Source of the DNA: Ophiosphaerella korrae
Taxonomy: Eukaryota; Ascomycota; Dothideomycetes; Pleosporales; Phaeosphaeriaceae
NCBI GenBank assembly: GCA_028456385.1
Contig: JALNQF010000454.1
Span: 1 to 29,027 of the forward strand
DNA length: 29,027 nucleotides
Direction: 5' to 3'
Position numbers and translations under genes: made by a program. Positions 1-11,759 of this stretch are shown piece after piece; within the stretch, counting starts at the first letter, position 1, and each line of letters starts with the position of its first letter. A model generated the notes under the pieces. It saw nothing but the letters and a program-made list of their open reading frames with translations. It was not told the DNA's origin and did no database searches.

Positions 1-82
1 AGTTTGCAATGTTAGTAAGTTGCAAACTTACTAACATTAGTGCGAAAATAAGAGATATAAGGGATAACTCCCTTACAATATC
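1..82. other. Non-RIP segment with two perfect hairpins
   Basis: Positions 8-38 form a perfect inverted repeat (14-bp arms around a 3-base centre at 22-24). Positions about 59-76 hold a second one, TAAGGGA-taac-TCCCTTA. The segment keeps several TG and CA dinucleotides, unlike the next 15 kb. Similarity between the two LINE copies stops at about 83, so this is different DNA abutting the left LINE copy. It may be the end of another transposon that interrupts the LINE. The rest lies outside the window, so the type is unknown. Confidence 0.5.
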
Positions 83-2550
83 TATACTAAAGCGCGTTAT
101 AATAGCTTTATAGTTAGATTTATACTTATACTCCTAAAAAGAGTACTAGACTAGATCTTTTACTAGTCTTATTATTACTAATATAAAGTTAATTATTAAC
201 TTCTCTTTTACGTATTTATATGTAATTATTTTTATAAGAAAAAAGCTCTATAGCGCTAGCTCTACTATAAAGTTAATAATTAGTTTACTTTTATTTTACT
301 TTAGTTTATTACTAATACTACTTTCTCTTTATAGTAGATTATATTAGTTAAAGTTAATTATAACTACTACTTCTATATAGGGATAATATATCTACTCTTA
401 TTCTACTACTTCTCTAATTATATCTAGCCTACTAGTAAGCGCCTACTAGTATTTATCCTTTAACTTTATTAATTTAAAGCTAAGAATATATACTAATACT
501 ACTAATAGCTTCTTTACTTTTATATATACAAGTACTACTATAATATCTACTAAGTTAATATATACTTGTATTACTACTACTTCTCTTAATACCTAGATAT
601 ATAATTAGATAAGGTTCTAGCTTTATTATTTACTAAATAGTATAAATATTATCTAGTATAGATTTATACTATATAGTACTACTTTTCTATCTATAAAAAA
701 GTACTTAGGCTCTTAGCTTAAGATAAAGTAAAAGCTAGCTAGCGCTATATTATTATAAAGCGCGTATTATAACTCTTTACTTTTTTATATATTTACTTAG
801 AAGATATAAAGCTTTTTATTTATTACGTTAGTATATAAAGATCTTATCTCTTTCTTTTATATACTCTAGGTATTTATAGCTAGATACTTTATATAAGCTA
901 TAATAGTTTACGTAGTATAAGTTAATAGTTTTATACTATATATATCCTTTTTATATATATACGTTATATATTACTAGTTATCTATAATCTCTTACTCTAT
1001 AGCTAATCTTTTTATATTTAAAGTACTATACTAGTATATAATACTCTTTAAATAGTAAGATTATAAGCTCTCTTTTACTAAACGTTACGCTATCTAACTT
1101 TACTAACTTTTTTACCTCTTCTTTTATTACTACTTTAATTACTACTAATATATATTATCTACTAGGCCTTAGCTTCTTAAGCTACTATATTATATATACC
1201 TCTACTCTATTCTTTATTCTAAACTACTCTATTACTAACTTACTTACTTTACTACTCTTTATATCTATTACTAGTATTACTTCTATAAAGTTTACTTTAA
1301 CTAAGTACTATTTAGGTCTTACTAGTCTTACCTCTAGGATCTATAAGTCTAACTACTTTGTTATTATTTATTAGAATACTACTTCTTTATCTTTATCTAT
1401 ATAGAACTTAATTATACTTACGCTTTTATTTATTCTCTATATATAAAATCCTTTAATAGTTACTTCTATAAGCTATTAGATACTATCTATACTATACTAG
1501 ATAGCTTCTCTAGCTACTTCTATAGTAGCTACTATATTAACTATATTTTCTTATACTTTACTAATATTAATTACTATTTACTTACTATCTTCTCTATATA
1601 TTATTCCTCTATTTAGTAGTTATATTAATACTATACTAGGTATAGCCTAGTATCTACTAGTAGTAACTACTACTTATATTAGCGTTAACTATAGTAGTAT
1701 ATTAAGCTATACTTAGAGCTATTAGATTATCTCTTATAGTATAGCGTTCTAGTCTCTAAAATTCTATTACTCTACTCTAAGAGCTATAAGGTCTACTTAG
1801 ATACTTTTAATAGTACTAGTCTAGTTCTAGATAGTACTAGTCTAGCTTACGATAGTACTAGTTTAGCTAGTAATAATACTAGTCTACTATTCTAGCATCT
1901 TTCTTAGGCTTATAACTAGCTATATTACTTTATCTAGCTTAGTACTTCTTTTTCTTTACTCTAGAGAAATAGTCTCTTACTAAGTAAAGAATAGAAGTAG
2001 CTTATTATTTACTAATCTTTAGTTACTTAAGAGTTACTATAACGCGTTAGCTCTAGTCCTAGCCTACTTAAGTTAAGCTACTATTATCTATATCCTTAGT
2101 ACTTACTATATCTCTAGTACTTTTATACTTAGCTTCCTTACGCGTACTCTAAAGGCTACTAGTAGTAGTATTAATAGAATATAGTTAGGAGTTAAAGTTA
2201 CTATTAGAGCCTAGTATAATATTTAGAAAGCTATATAAGCTATTATATAGTAAGAACTAGCTAAGTAAAACGCTAAGATTTAATATAAAGTAAGTTTAAG
2301 ATAAATATCTTTTTTTTTAACTTTTACTACTTTCTTTACTACTTTATAAGGTCTATACTAGTATAAGTTAGCTATCCTTTCTACTTATAGTAGTAACTTA
2401 AAGTATTTAATATTATATTTATTAGCTCTAAATACTACTAATTATACTACTATTAAATAAGCTATAGATAAATTATAGAAGTATAGACTACTTTTAGGTA
2501 GTAGCTAATTTAGCTAATATCTCCCTATATTCGTAATAATTTTTTTAATA
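83..2550 (-). mobile_element. Tad1-like LINE, 5' part only (minus strand), RIP-mutated
   Basis: This stretch is the reverse complement of about 9,170-11,704 in the right-hand LINE. Long matches are visible: 114-355 pairs with about 11,410-11,660, 730-780 with 11,000-11,050, and 2,330-2,440 with 9,300-9,410. The match is strong to about 2,440 and weaker to about 2,550. It therefore carries the LINE 5' untranslated region and ORF1 (gag-like) but no reverse transcriptase. The copy reads toward the window start and ends abruptly at about 83. LINEs normally lose their 5' ends, so loss of the 3' part suggests interruption or rearrangement rather than aborted reverse transcription. Every frame is full of TAA and TAG; no function remains. 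Confidence 0.75.
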
Positions 2551-3039
2551 ACGCTAACGTTTATACTAATATTTATATCCTAAGTATTTATATTTTATCT
2601 ATAATATTAAAGAATAGTTCTATATATTATAATAAATAAAGTATAGAGAATAGTAAGTAGACTTATAAATATAGAGCTATAAAGCTACTACTAATACTAG
2701 TATACTTACTTAATATAAGGATTAAGTATACCTATAAATACAAAACTATAAAGTTACTACTAAGTACTAACTAAGTATAGCTATAGAGAAATCGTAGCTA
2801 AAACTAAGTAAGATAGAATTAAGTAATTAATTAATTAACTACTCTCTTAAGCTAGCTACTAATCTACGTAGAGAACTATATACTCTTAGTAGTTCTATAC
2901 TTAATTGTTTACAAGACTAAAAACCTAGACTAAGTATAATTTATACTAGGATAGATTCGATATAAGCTATAATATAGGCTATAATATACTATTAGGTAAT
3001 AAAGAGTATCTTATACTACTATTCTTTACTTCTACTAGA
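2551..3039. other. AT-rich RIP-mutated spacer with a 70-bp imperfect direct repeat
   Basis: No gene is recognised here. Two imperfect direct repeats with a period of about 70 bp start at 2663 and 2733; both begin with tataaata and share a ctactactaa-type core. The 3' part probably holds the ruined promoter and N-terminal codons of the HET gene that follows. Confidence 0.4.
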
Positions 3040-6000
3040 GAATAATAATATTTACTTACTTTACCTACTTCTAAATAAAAATAAGGCTACTATTATTAAA
3101 TACAAGCTCTTTAACTACTCTCTAGAACTAAGTAAAAGTACTTACTTATATTAAGCGTTATCTTATATATAGAGTAATCTAAATAAGATTATACTTATCT
3201 TTATAGATAATTATATCTTACCTATTATAGTAAGCTTCTACGCTACGCTATTATACTTTTAGAGTTGTAATATTATATAAACTATCTAGGTAGATACTAT
3301 CTATATTAACTAAAAAAACAAGTAAGAAAAAAAGTAATAGATTTAACTTATAGTAAAGATCTACGCTCTAGTAAACTATATAGTTATTTAGCTTAGAAGC
3401 GTAGTAGATAATAGTAACTAAGCGCTTAAAGAGATACGCGTTATTAGAAGTAAAAAAAAGACTATAAATTCTTTATCTAATAAAACAATCTAGCTAGTAA
3501 TTCTTACGCTATTTTAGCAACTATAGTTTTAGCGCATCTAGGTAAAAGAATAGACGCTCGATAATATTCGCGAAAATTACTAAAATATTAATTTAGGTAC
3601 TTTAAGAAGTTACTACTACTTAAAATATCCTAGTTATATATAGTCCTATAGAGATTAATAGATATACCTTTTACTTAGGTATAAACTTACTAAAAGAGTT
3701 CTACGATATACTTATAGATTTATAGAGTTTAATCTATTTAGTAATCTACTTAATAAGAGGAGTAATCTTTAGGCCTAATTATATAATAGGTAGGTTAAGT
3801 AAGGTTTTTTAAGATATATACTTACTAAGTAAACTAGTAGATATATACTATACCTATAAAGCTATAATATACTACGATAAAGTATATATATTACTTAGTA
3901 TAAGTTCTAATAATCTTAGAATAGCTAACCTATTACCTAACTACTAAGTTCTATAAGAGGAACTCTTATAGTAACTAACTAAGTTTTTTTTTAGTAAAAA
4001 GATATCTATAGAGACTTAAAGTAATAAAGAAGTTATAGTAATTAAAAGTAAGAGCTATATTCTTAGTAAGGTATCTTTAGTACGTAGAGATACTACTTTT
4101 AGTAATAAGTAGAGTATAGATATTATTTTTAAGAATATACTAAGGTAACTAAAATATATAAGAATATAGCGCTAGACTCTTTAGCTCTTAGTAAAATCTA
4201 TTTAAGATAGAGACTTTATCTACTTTCTTTAAGGAGCTTTAAAGCCTATAATTATTAGATTATATAGAGATAACTTTACTATTATTATAATTATAGCTAC
4301 CTCTCTAGAGAGTATATAAATAGAAAAAAGAGATATTAAGTAGCTAAAACTTTTATAATTAGTAAAACTATTTACTTATAATTTCTTACTAGTCTAGAAC
4401 TAGGAAAATTCTCTAGAGAAATTATAAGATCTAGATAAATACAAAATCCTAATATAAATAAAGAATTAGGCGTTAGAATATTTAAAGATAGATAGAAAAG
4501 GCTAATTAGATAAAGTAAATAGAGTATAAAATATTATACTAATATTATAAGACGTAAAAAAGTATAAAGAAGTAAAAAAAAAGCTTTAAGAAGTAATTAA
4601 AAGCTATAAAATAGTATTTAAAGTAGAGTATCTATATATACTAAAAAGTTAATATAGTTTAATACTACTATTATAAGCTATAGAGAGTAAGTATAATACT
4701 ATAGTACGCCTACTACTTATAAAAGATAGTATTAATCTAGACTTAAAAGATAGTTAATATAGTTAGACACTACTCTAGCTAGTAGCTATAAGAGGGTATA
4801 AGGCTATAGTTAAGCTACTACTTAATATAAGTAAGGTTAAAGTTAATATAAAAGATAAGAATAGTTAGATACTACTTTTATATATAGCTAAGTAAGAGTA
4901 TAAAGTAATAGTTAAGCTATTACTTAAAATAAGTAAAGTTAATATCTACTATATAAATAAGAATAGGTAGACTCTATTATTATAAGTAATAGAAAGAGGC
5001 TACTTTAATATTATAGAGTAGCTACTCTAAAAAAAAGTAGAAGTTAATATAGTAGTAGTAAGAGATAGTAAAAGAATAGTACTCTAAGTAGTAGTAGAAA
5101 GAAGCTATCTTACTATTATAGAGTAGCTACTCTAAGAAAAAGTAGAAGTTAATATAAAAGTAGTATATAATAGAAGAATAGTACTCTAAGTAGTAGTAAG
5201 AAGAAGCTATCTTACTATTATAGAGTAGTTACTCTAAGAAAGAATAGAAGTTAATATAGTAGTAGTAGATTATAATAAAAGAATAGTACTCTAAGTAATA
5301 GTAAAAGAAGGCTATCTTACTATTATAAAGTAGCTACTCTAAGAAAAAGTAGAAGTTAATATAGTAGTAGTAAGAGATAGTAAAAGAATAGTACTCTAAG
5401 TAGTAGTAAAAAGAAGCTATCTTACTATTATAGAGTAGCTACTCTAAAAAAAAGTAGAAGTTAATATAGAAGTAGTAAAATATAATAGAAAAATAGTACT
5501 CTAAGTAGTAGTAAGAAGAGGCTATTTTACTATTATAGAGTAGTTACTTTAAGAGAAAGTAAAAGTTAATATAGAAGTAAGATATAAAAGTAAAAGAATA
5601 GTACTTTAAGTAGTAGTAAGAGGAAGCTATCTTACTATTATAGAGTAGCTACTCTAAAAAAAAGTAGAAGTTAATATAAAAGTAAGATATAAAGGTAAAA
5701 GAATAGTACTCTAAGTAGTAGTAAGAAGAAGCTATCTTACTATTATAAAGTAGCTACTCTAAAAGAAAGTAGAAGTTAATATAGTAGTAAGATATAAAAG
5801 TAAAAGAATAGTACTCTAAGTAGTAGTAGAAAAAAGCTATCTTACTATTATAGAGTAGCTACTCTAAGAGAAAGTAGAAGTTAATATAAAAGTAGTAGTA
5901 TATAATAAAAGAATAGTACTCTAAGTAGTAGTAAGAAGAGGCTATTTTACTATTATAGAGTAGCTACTCTAAAAAAAAGTAGAAGTTAATATAGTAGTAA

Positions 6001-7555
6001 AAAGATATAGTAGTAAAAGAATAGTACTCTAAGTAGTAGTAAGAAAAAGCTATCTTACTATTATAAAGTAGCTACTCTAAAAAAAAGTAGAAGTTAATAT
6101 AGAAGTAGTATATAATAATAAAAAAATAGTACTCTAAGTAGTAGTAGAAAGAAGCTATCTTACTATTATAAAGTAGTTACTCTAAAAGAAAGTAAAAGTT
6201 AATATAGAAGTAGTAGTATATAATAAAAGAATAGTACTCTAAGTAGTAGTAAAAAGAAGCTATCTTACTATTATAGAGTAGCTACTCTAAAAAAAAGTAG
6301 AAGTTAATATAGTAGTAAAAAGATATAGTAGTAAAAGAATAGTACTCTAAGTAGTAGTAAGAAAAAGCTATCTTACTATTATAAAGTAGCTACTCTAAAA
6401 AAAAGTAGAAGTTAATATAGAAGTAGTATATAATAATAGAAAAATAGTACTCTAAGTAGTAGTAGAAAGAAGCTATCTTACTATTATAAAGTAGTTACTT
6501 TAAAAGAAAGTAAAAGTTAATATAAAAGTAGTAGTATATAATAAAAGAATAGTACTCTAAGTAGTAGTAAAAAGAGGCTATCTTACTATTATAAAGTAGC
6601 TACTCTAAGAAAAAGTAAAAGTTAATATAGTAGTAGTAGTAAGAGATAGTAAAAGAATAGTACTCTAAGTAGTAGTAAAAAGAAGCTATCTTACTATTAT
6701 AAAGTAGCTACTCTAAAAGAAAGTAGAAGTTAATATAGAAGTAGTATATAATAAAAGAATAGTACTCTAAGTAGTAATAAGAAGAAGCTATCTTACTATT
6801 ATAAAATAGCTACTCTAAGAGAAAGTAGAAGTTAATATAAAAGTAGTAATAAGATATAAAAGTAAAAAAATAGTACTCTAAGTAGTAGTAAAAAGAAGCT
6901 ATCTTACTATTATAAAGTAGCTACTTTAAGAAAAAGTAGAAGTTAATATAAAAGTAGTATATAATAGAAGAATAGTACTCTAAGTAGTAGTAAGAAGAAG
7001 CTATCTTACTATTATAGAGTAGCTACTCTAAGAAAAAGTAGAAGCTAATATAGTAGTAGTATATAAAAGTATAAAGATAGTACTCTAAGTAGTAGTAAAA
7101 AGAAGCTATCTTACTATTATAGAGTAGCTACTCTAAAAAAGAGTAGAAGTTAATATAGTAGTAGTAGATTATAATAGAAGAATAGTACTCTAAGTAGTAG
7201 TAAGAGAAGGCTATCTTACTATTATAGAGTAGCTACTCTAAGAGAAAGTAGATATTAATATAGTAGTAGGAAGATATAGTAGTAGAAAAATAGTACTCTA
7301 AGTAGTAGTAAGAAAAAGCTATCTTACTATTATAGAGTAGCTACTCTAAGAAAAAGTAGAAGTTAATATAGTAGTAGTAAGAGATAGTAAAAAAATAGTA
7401 CTCTAAGTAGTAGTAAGAAGAAGCTATCTTACTATTATAAAGTAGCTACTCTAAGAGAAAGTAGAAGTTAATATAGAAGTAGTAGCTAATAGAAAAATAG
7501 TACTCTAAGTAGTAGTAAAAAGAAGCTATCTTACTATTATAGAATACTTTTATTA
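3040..7555 (+). pseudogene. HET-domain/ankyrin-repeat gene destroyed by RIP
   Basis: Family knowledge: HET (heterokaryon incompatibility) domain proteins act in fungal non-self recognition, and many carry C-terminal ankyrin or WD repeats. Seen: at 3281-3312 the frame reads I-stop-V-D-T-I-Y-I-N-stop, which is the HET core W-V-D-A-I-C-I-N-Q after TGG>TAG, TGT>TAT and CAA>TAA changes. Upstream, about 3148-3170 matches the conserved Y-x-A-L-S-Y start of the domain, and downstream (about 3360-3400) a K-I-Y-A-L stretch fits the usual region before the WLG motif. The HET domain covers about 3110-3560. A linker runs to about 4,640, then ankyrin repeats run to about 7,545. The ancestral protein would have been about 1,500 residues. 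The start is not defined; 3,040 is where the frame first looks coding. Stops are everywhere and all are of the CAA/CAG/TGG>TAA/TAG type. No intact frame remains. Confidence 0.8.
4640..7545 (+). repeat. Ankyrin-coding tandem array, about 24 near-identical plus at least 4 diverged units
   Basis: The period is about 105 bp (35 codons), with units of 102-108 bp, always consistent with whole codons. The unit core gctatcttactattat recurs at about 5103, 5206, 5311, 5412, 5520, 5624, 5728, 5836, 5940, 6047, 6152, 6256, 6366, 6470, 6576, 6683, 6786, 6896, 6999, 7105, 7209, 7316, 7423 and 7529. Older, more diverged units lie at about 4650-5000. Reversing RIP changes gives the ankyrin consensus G-x-T-A-L-x-x-A-A followed by G-H-x-x-I-V-x-x-L-L. 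A block of three units is itself duplicated: 5991 onward repeats at 6309 onward (offset 318 bp, 106 codons). This is the C-terminal half of the HET-ankyrin pseudogene. Confidence 0.85.
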
Positions 7556-9169
7556 TATAAGTACTATAGAATAATACTACTATATTTCTATATATTTATA
7601 AAATTCCTAGTAAGTAAAGTACTAGTAGTAAGAGTAGTATAACTCTTTAAGATAATAGATAGAGTAAAGATTTATAAAGTTAAGCTTAATAAACTTAATA
7701 TATTCTACTATTAGGATATTTATATTATAATTACTTACTATACTATATTTTATTATTCTCTTTATTTTATAAAAGACTAAAGGATTAGTCTTATTATATA
7801 ATACTAACACGACCTAGGCTAAGTTAAGTAAAAAGGCTACTAAGTAAATAGAGTTACTATACTCTTTAAGCGTCTAGAGGTATATACTCTATTAGTCTTT
7901 TATAATTATCTTAGCTAAAATTTACTTTAGTTCTTATTATATAGATATAATATAAAGGCTTAGAGCTTTAAGCTAGTAAAAGTATTTCTTTTTAATAAAA
8001 CTTTTAATAGCGTCTTTATTTTAAGAGTTAATTCTATAGTTTATAGAGCTAGAATTCTAGTTATAGAAGTAGTTAACTTAATAAATGTATAAGTATTATA
8101 TTATTACTAGTAGATTATTAACTAGTATTTAAACTTTATTAATTAAGAAACCTAAAGTAATTAAGCTATATATATTACGTTTTAGTATACTAGACTACTA
8201 GATATAAGCTTAAGTAATCTAGAGAATATATTATAATAAATCCTACCTTAAAATAAAAAGACTATATCTTATATCTTACTACTTAAGTAGTCTTTAGCTA
8301 ATAGGTAGATAAGATAAACTTTATTATCTCTAATAGTAAGAAATAAACTATATATACCTTTAATTATTCTTATATTTTTTATAAGTATAGAAATCTAGCC
8401 TAAGTCTATATAAGCTACTAATTTTAGCTAAGTAAAGTAGATAGTTTATAACGTAAGTAGTAAAAAGTAAGAGATAGTAAATCTCTAAGTTTATCTACTT
8501 TAGCTACTAGATTTAATTTATTATAAGATTATATAGCTAGTATAAGCTTAGTAGTACTTTTTCTACTACTTATAAAGGGTTTTAGCTCTCTAGCCTCTTA
8601 AGCTCCTAGACTATAAAAGTAACCTAAAGGAACGTACTATTTACCTTCTAGCGTAAGATATCTTATACTTAATCTCTTAAGTTATTATCTTTAAGTAAGT
8701 TAAAACAAGATAGCTTATTATTAATATATAAGTTAATAGCGTAAGATACCTACTTTATATTTTACTTTAGCTCTAGACTTAACTTTACCTTAGTATTATA
8801 TATCTTAGCTTCTATTTAATATATATCTTATTTTAACTTAATAAGAGCTACTTAACGTAGGCTAATAATACTAATATATAAATAACTAAGTCTAAGAGCT
8901 TTAGTAAGCTAGCTACGTATTTATTAATAGTATTAATAACTAGGTAAGCTATCTTTAGGTTTAGATCTTATATTATATAGAGTAACTATATAGTAAAGTA
9001 GTAGCTTAATATATAAGTTATATAAATAACTTCGCACTTATATATCTAATAAGAGATAAAAGTAATATTAATTTATAAAGTATAGTCTATATATAAGCTC
9101 TATCTACCTATATTAATTATAGACGCTTAATTAAAGCTAGGCTTATTTAAGTAAGAAATTTAACTATAT
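7556..9169. other. AT-rich RIP-mutated stretch, no gene recognised
   Basis: About 1.6 kb of AT-rich DNA almost without CpA or TpG. I translated the minus strand in one frame and found no domain that I recognise. Because RIP removes TGA as well, an absence of stops other than TAA/TAG means nothing here. It may hold the remains of another gene or repeat between the HET-ankyrin pseudogene and the right LINE. A short minus-strand open frame at 7622-7810 is Ile/Tyr/Leu-rich and looks like chance. Confidence 0.4.
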
Positions 9170-9559
9170 TAGGTAGATCTTATTAGCTAGACTACTTTCT
9201 AAAGTAAATTATAGTAGCTTTACTATATACTTAGCTATATAGTAACTTTTTTTATACTAAATAGTTTTAGAAGTAGTATATTTAGTAGTATATATAGTAA
9301 GTAATTAAAAGTATAAATACTTTAAACTTACTACTACTAGTAAAGAAGATAGCTAACCTATACTAGTATAGACTTTATAAAGTAGTAAAGAGGATAGCTA
9401 ACTTATACTTACTAAAAGCTTGTAAATATTTTAAGAAAGGAAAAGACTTTTTAAATTATTAAAAAAAAAAGATATTTATCTTAGACTTACTTTATAATAA
9501 ATCTTAGTATCTTACTTAGCTAGTTCTTACTATATAATAGCTTATATAGCTTTCTAAAT

Positions 9560-11710
9560 ATTATACTAGGCTCTAATAGTAACTTTAACTCTTAACTATA
9601 TTCTATTAATACTACTACTAGTAGCCTCTAGAGTACGTATAAAGAAGCTAAGCGTAAAAGTACTAGAGATATAGTAAGTACTAAGGATATAGATAATAGT
9701 AGCTTAACTTAAGTAAGCTAGGACTAGAGCTAACGCGTTATAGTAACTCTTAAGTAACTAAGGATTAGTAAATAATAAGCTACTTCTATTCTTTACTTAG
9801 TAGGAGACTATCTCTCTAGAGTAAAAGAGAAGAAGTACTAAGCTAGATAAAGTAATATAGCTAGTTATAAGCCTAAAAGAAATACTAGAATAGTAGACTA
9901 GTATTATTACTAGCTAAACTAGTACTATTATAAGCTAGACTAGTACTATTTAGAACTAGACTAGTACTATTAAAAGTATCTAAGTAGACTTTATAGCTCT
10001 TAGAGTAGAGTAATAGAATCTTAGAGACTAGAACGCTATACTATAAGAAATAATCTAATAGCTCTAAGTATAGCTTAATATACTACTATAGTTAACACTA
10101 ATATAAGTAGTAGTTACTACTAGTAGATACTAAGCTATACTTAGTATAGTATTAATACAACTACTAAATAAGAGAATAATATATAGAGAGGATAGTAAGT
10201 AGATAGTAATTAATATTAGTAGAGTATAAAAAAACGTAGTTAATATAGTAGCTACTATAGAAGTAGCTAAAAAGGCTATTTAGTATAGTATAGATAGTAT
10301 CTAATAGCTTATAAAAGTAACTATTAAGAGATTTTATATATAGAGAATAAATAAAAGTATAAGTATAATTAAGTTTTATATAGATAAAGATAAAGAAGTA
10401 GTATTCTAATAGATAATAATAGAGTAGTTAGACTTATAGATCTTAGAAGTAAGACTAGTAGAACCTAAATAGTACTTAGTTAAAGTAGACTTTATAGAAG
10501 TAATACTAGTAATAGATATAGAGAGTAGTAAAGTAAGTAAGTTAGTAATAGAGTAGTTTAGAATAGAAAATAGAGTAAAAGTATATATAATATAGTAGCT
10601 TAGAAAGCTAAAGCTTAGTAGATAATATATATTAGTAGTAATTAAAGTAGTAATAAAAGAAGAAGTAAAGAAGCTAGTAAAGTTAGATAATATAATATTT
10701 AGTAAAAGAGGGCTTATAATCTTACTATTTAAAGAGTATTATATACTAGTATAGTACTTTAACTATAAGAAGATTAGTTATAAAGTAAGAAATTATAGAT
10801 AACTAGTAATATACAACGTATATATATAAAAAAGATATACGTAGTATAAGACTATTAACTTATACTACGTAAACTATTATAGCCTATATAGAGTATCTAG
10901 CTATAAATACTTAGAGTATATAAAAGAGAAAGATAAGATCTTTATACACTAATATAATAAATAAAAAGCTTTATATTCTCTAGGTAAATATATAGAGAGG
11001 TAAAGAGTTATAATACGTACTTTATAATAACTTAGCGCTAGCTAGCTTTTACTTTATCTTAAGCTAAGAGCCTAGGTACTTTCTTATAGATAGAGAGGTA
11101 GTACTATATAGTATAAATCTATACTAGATAATATTTATACTATTTAGTAGATAATAAAGCTAGAAATCTATCTAATTATATATCTAAGTATTAAAAGAAG
11201 TAGTAGTAATATAAGTATATATAGACTTAGTAGATATTATAGTAGTACTTATATATATAAGAGAAAAGAAGCTATTAGTAGTATTAGTATATATTCTTAG
11301 CTTTAAATTAATAAAGTTAAGGGATAAATACTAGTAAGTACTTACTAGAAGGCTAGATATAATTAAAGAGGTAGTAGAATAAAAGTAGATACGTTATTCC
11401 TATATAGAAGTAGTAGTTATAAGTAACTTTAACTAATATAATCTACTATAAAGAGAAAGTAGTATTAGTAATAAACTAAAGTAAAATAAAAGTAAACTAA
11501 TTATTAACTTTATAGTAGAGCTAGCGCTATAGAGCTTTTTTCTTATAAGAATAATTACGTATAAATATATAAGAGAGAAGTTAATAATTAACTTTATATT
11601 AGCGATAATAAGACTAGTAGAAAATCTAGTCTAGTACTCTTTCTAAGAGTATAAGTATAAATCTAACTATAAAGCTATTATAACGTACTTTAGTATAGAT
11701 ATAGACTAAG
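9560..11710 (+). pseudogene. LINE ORF1 (gag-like) remnant
   Basis: This is the region shared with the inverted left copy and lying before the ORF2 enzymes. By position it should encode the ORF1 nucleic-acid-binding protein. A stretch at about 11,617-11,660 could be the remains of a zinc knuckle: it has tac, tat and tat codons that would be TGC, TGT and CAT/TGT before RIP. The exact Cys/His spacing cannot be shown from this copy. No intact frame remains and the start codon is not visible. The assignment rests mainly on position in the LINE. Confidence 0.5.
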
Positions 11711-11759
11711 AAGAAAAGTAAAAGAAGCTACTACTTAAGAATATACTATAAGATAAGAT

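Noticed and set aside
5000..7550. CRISPR-like array of regularly spaced repeats
   Set aside because: The whole unit, not just a short repeat, is conserved, the period is 35 codons, and the de-mutated units match the ankyrin consensus in a fungal context.
7622..7810. 62-codon minus-strand open frame in the AT-rich block
   Set aside because: Ile/Tyr/Leu/Asn composition follows from AT-only DNA; no domain, and one of very few ATG-independent frames left after RIP.
7600..9300. A long minus-strand frame that seems open if TAA/TAG are read as Gln
   Set aside because: RIP also removes TGA, so every frame looks open by this rule. No family motif appeared, unlike the HET, ankyrin and reverse transcriptase regions.
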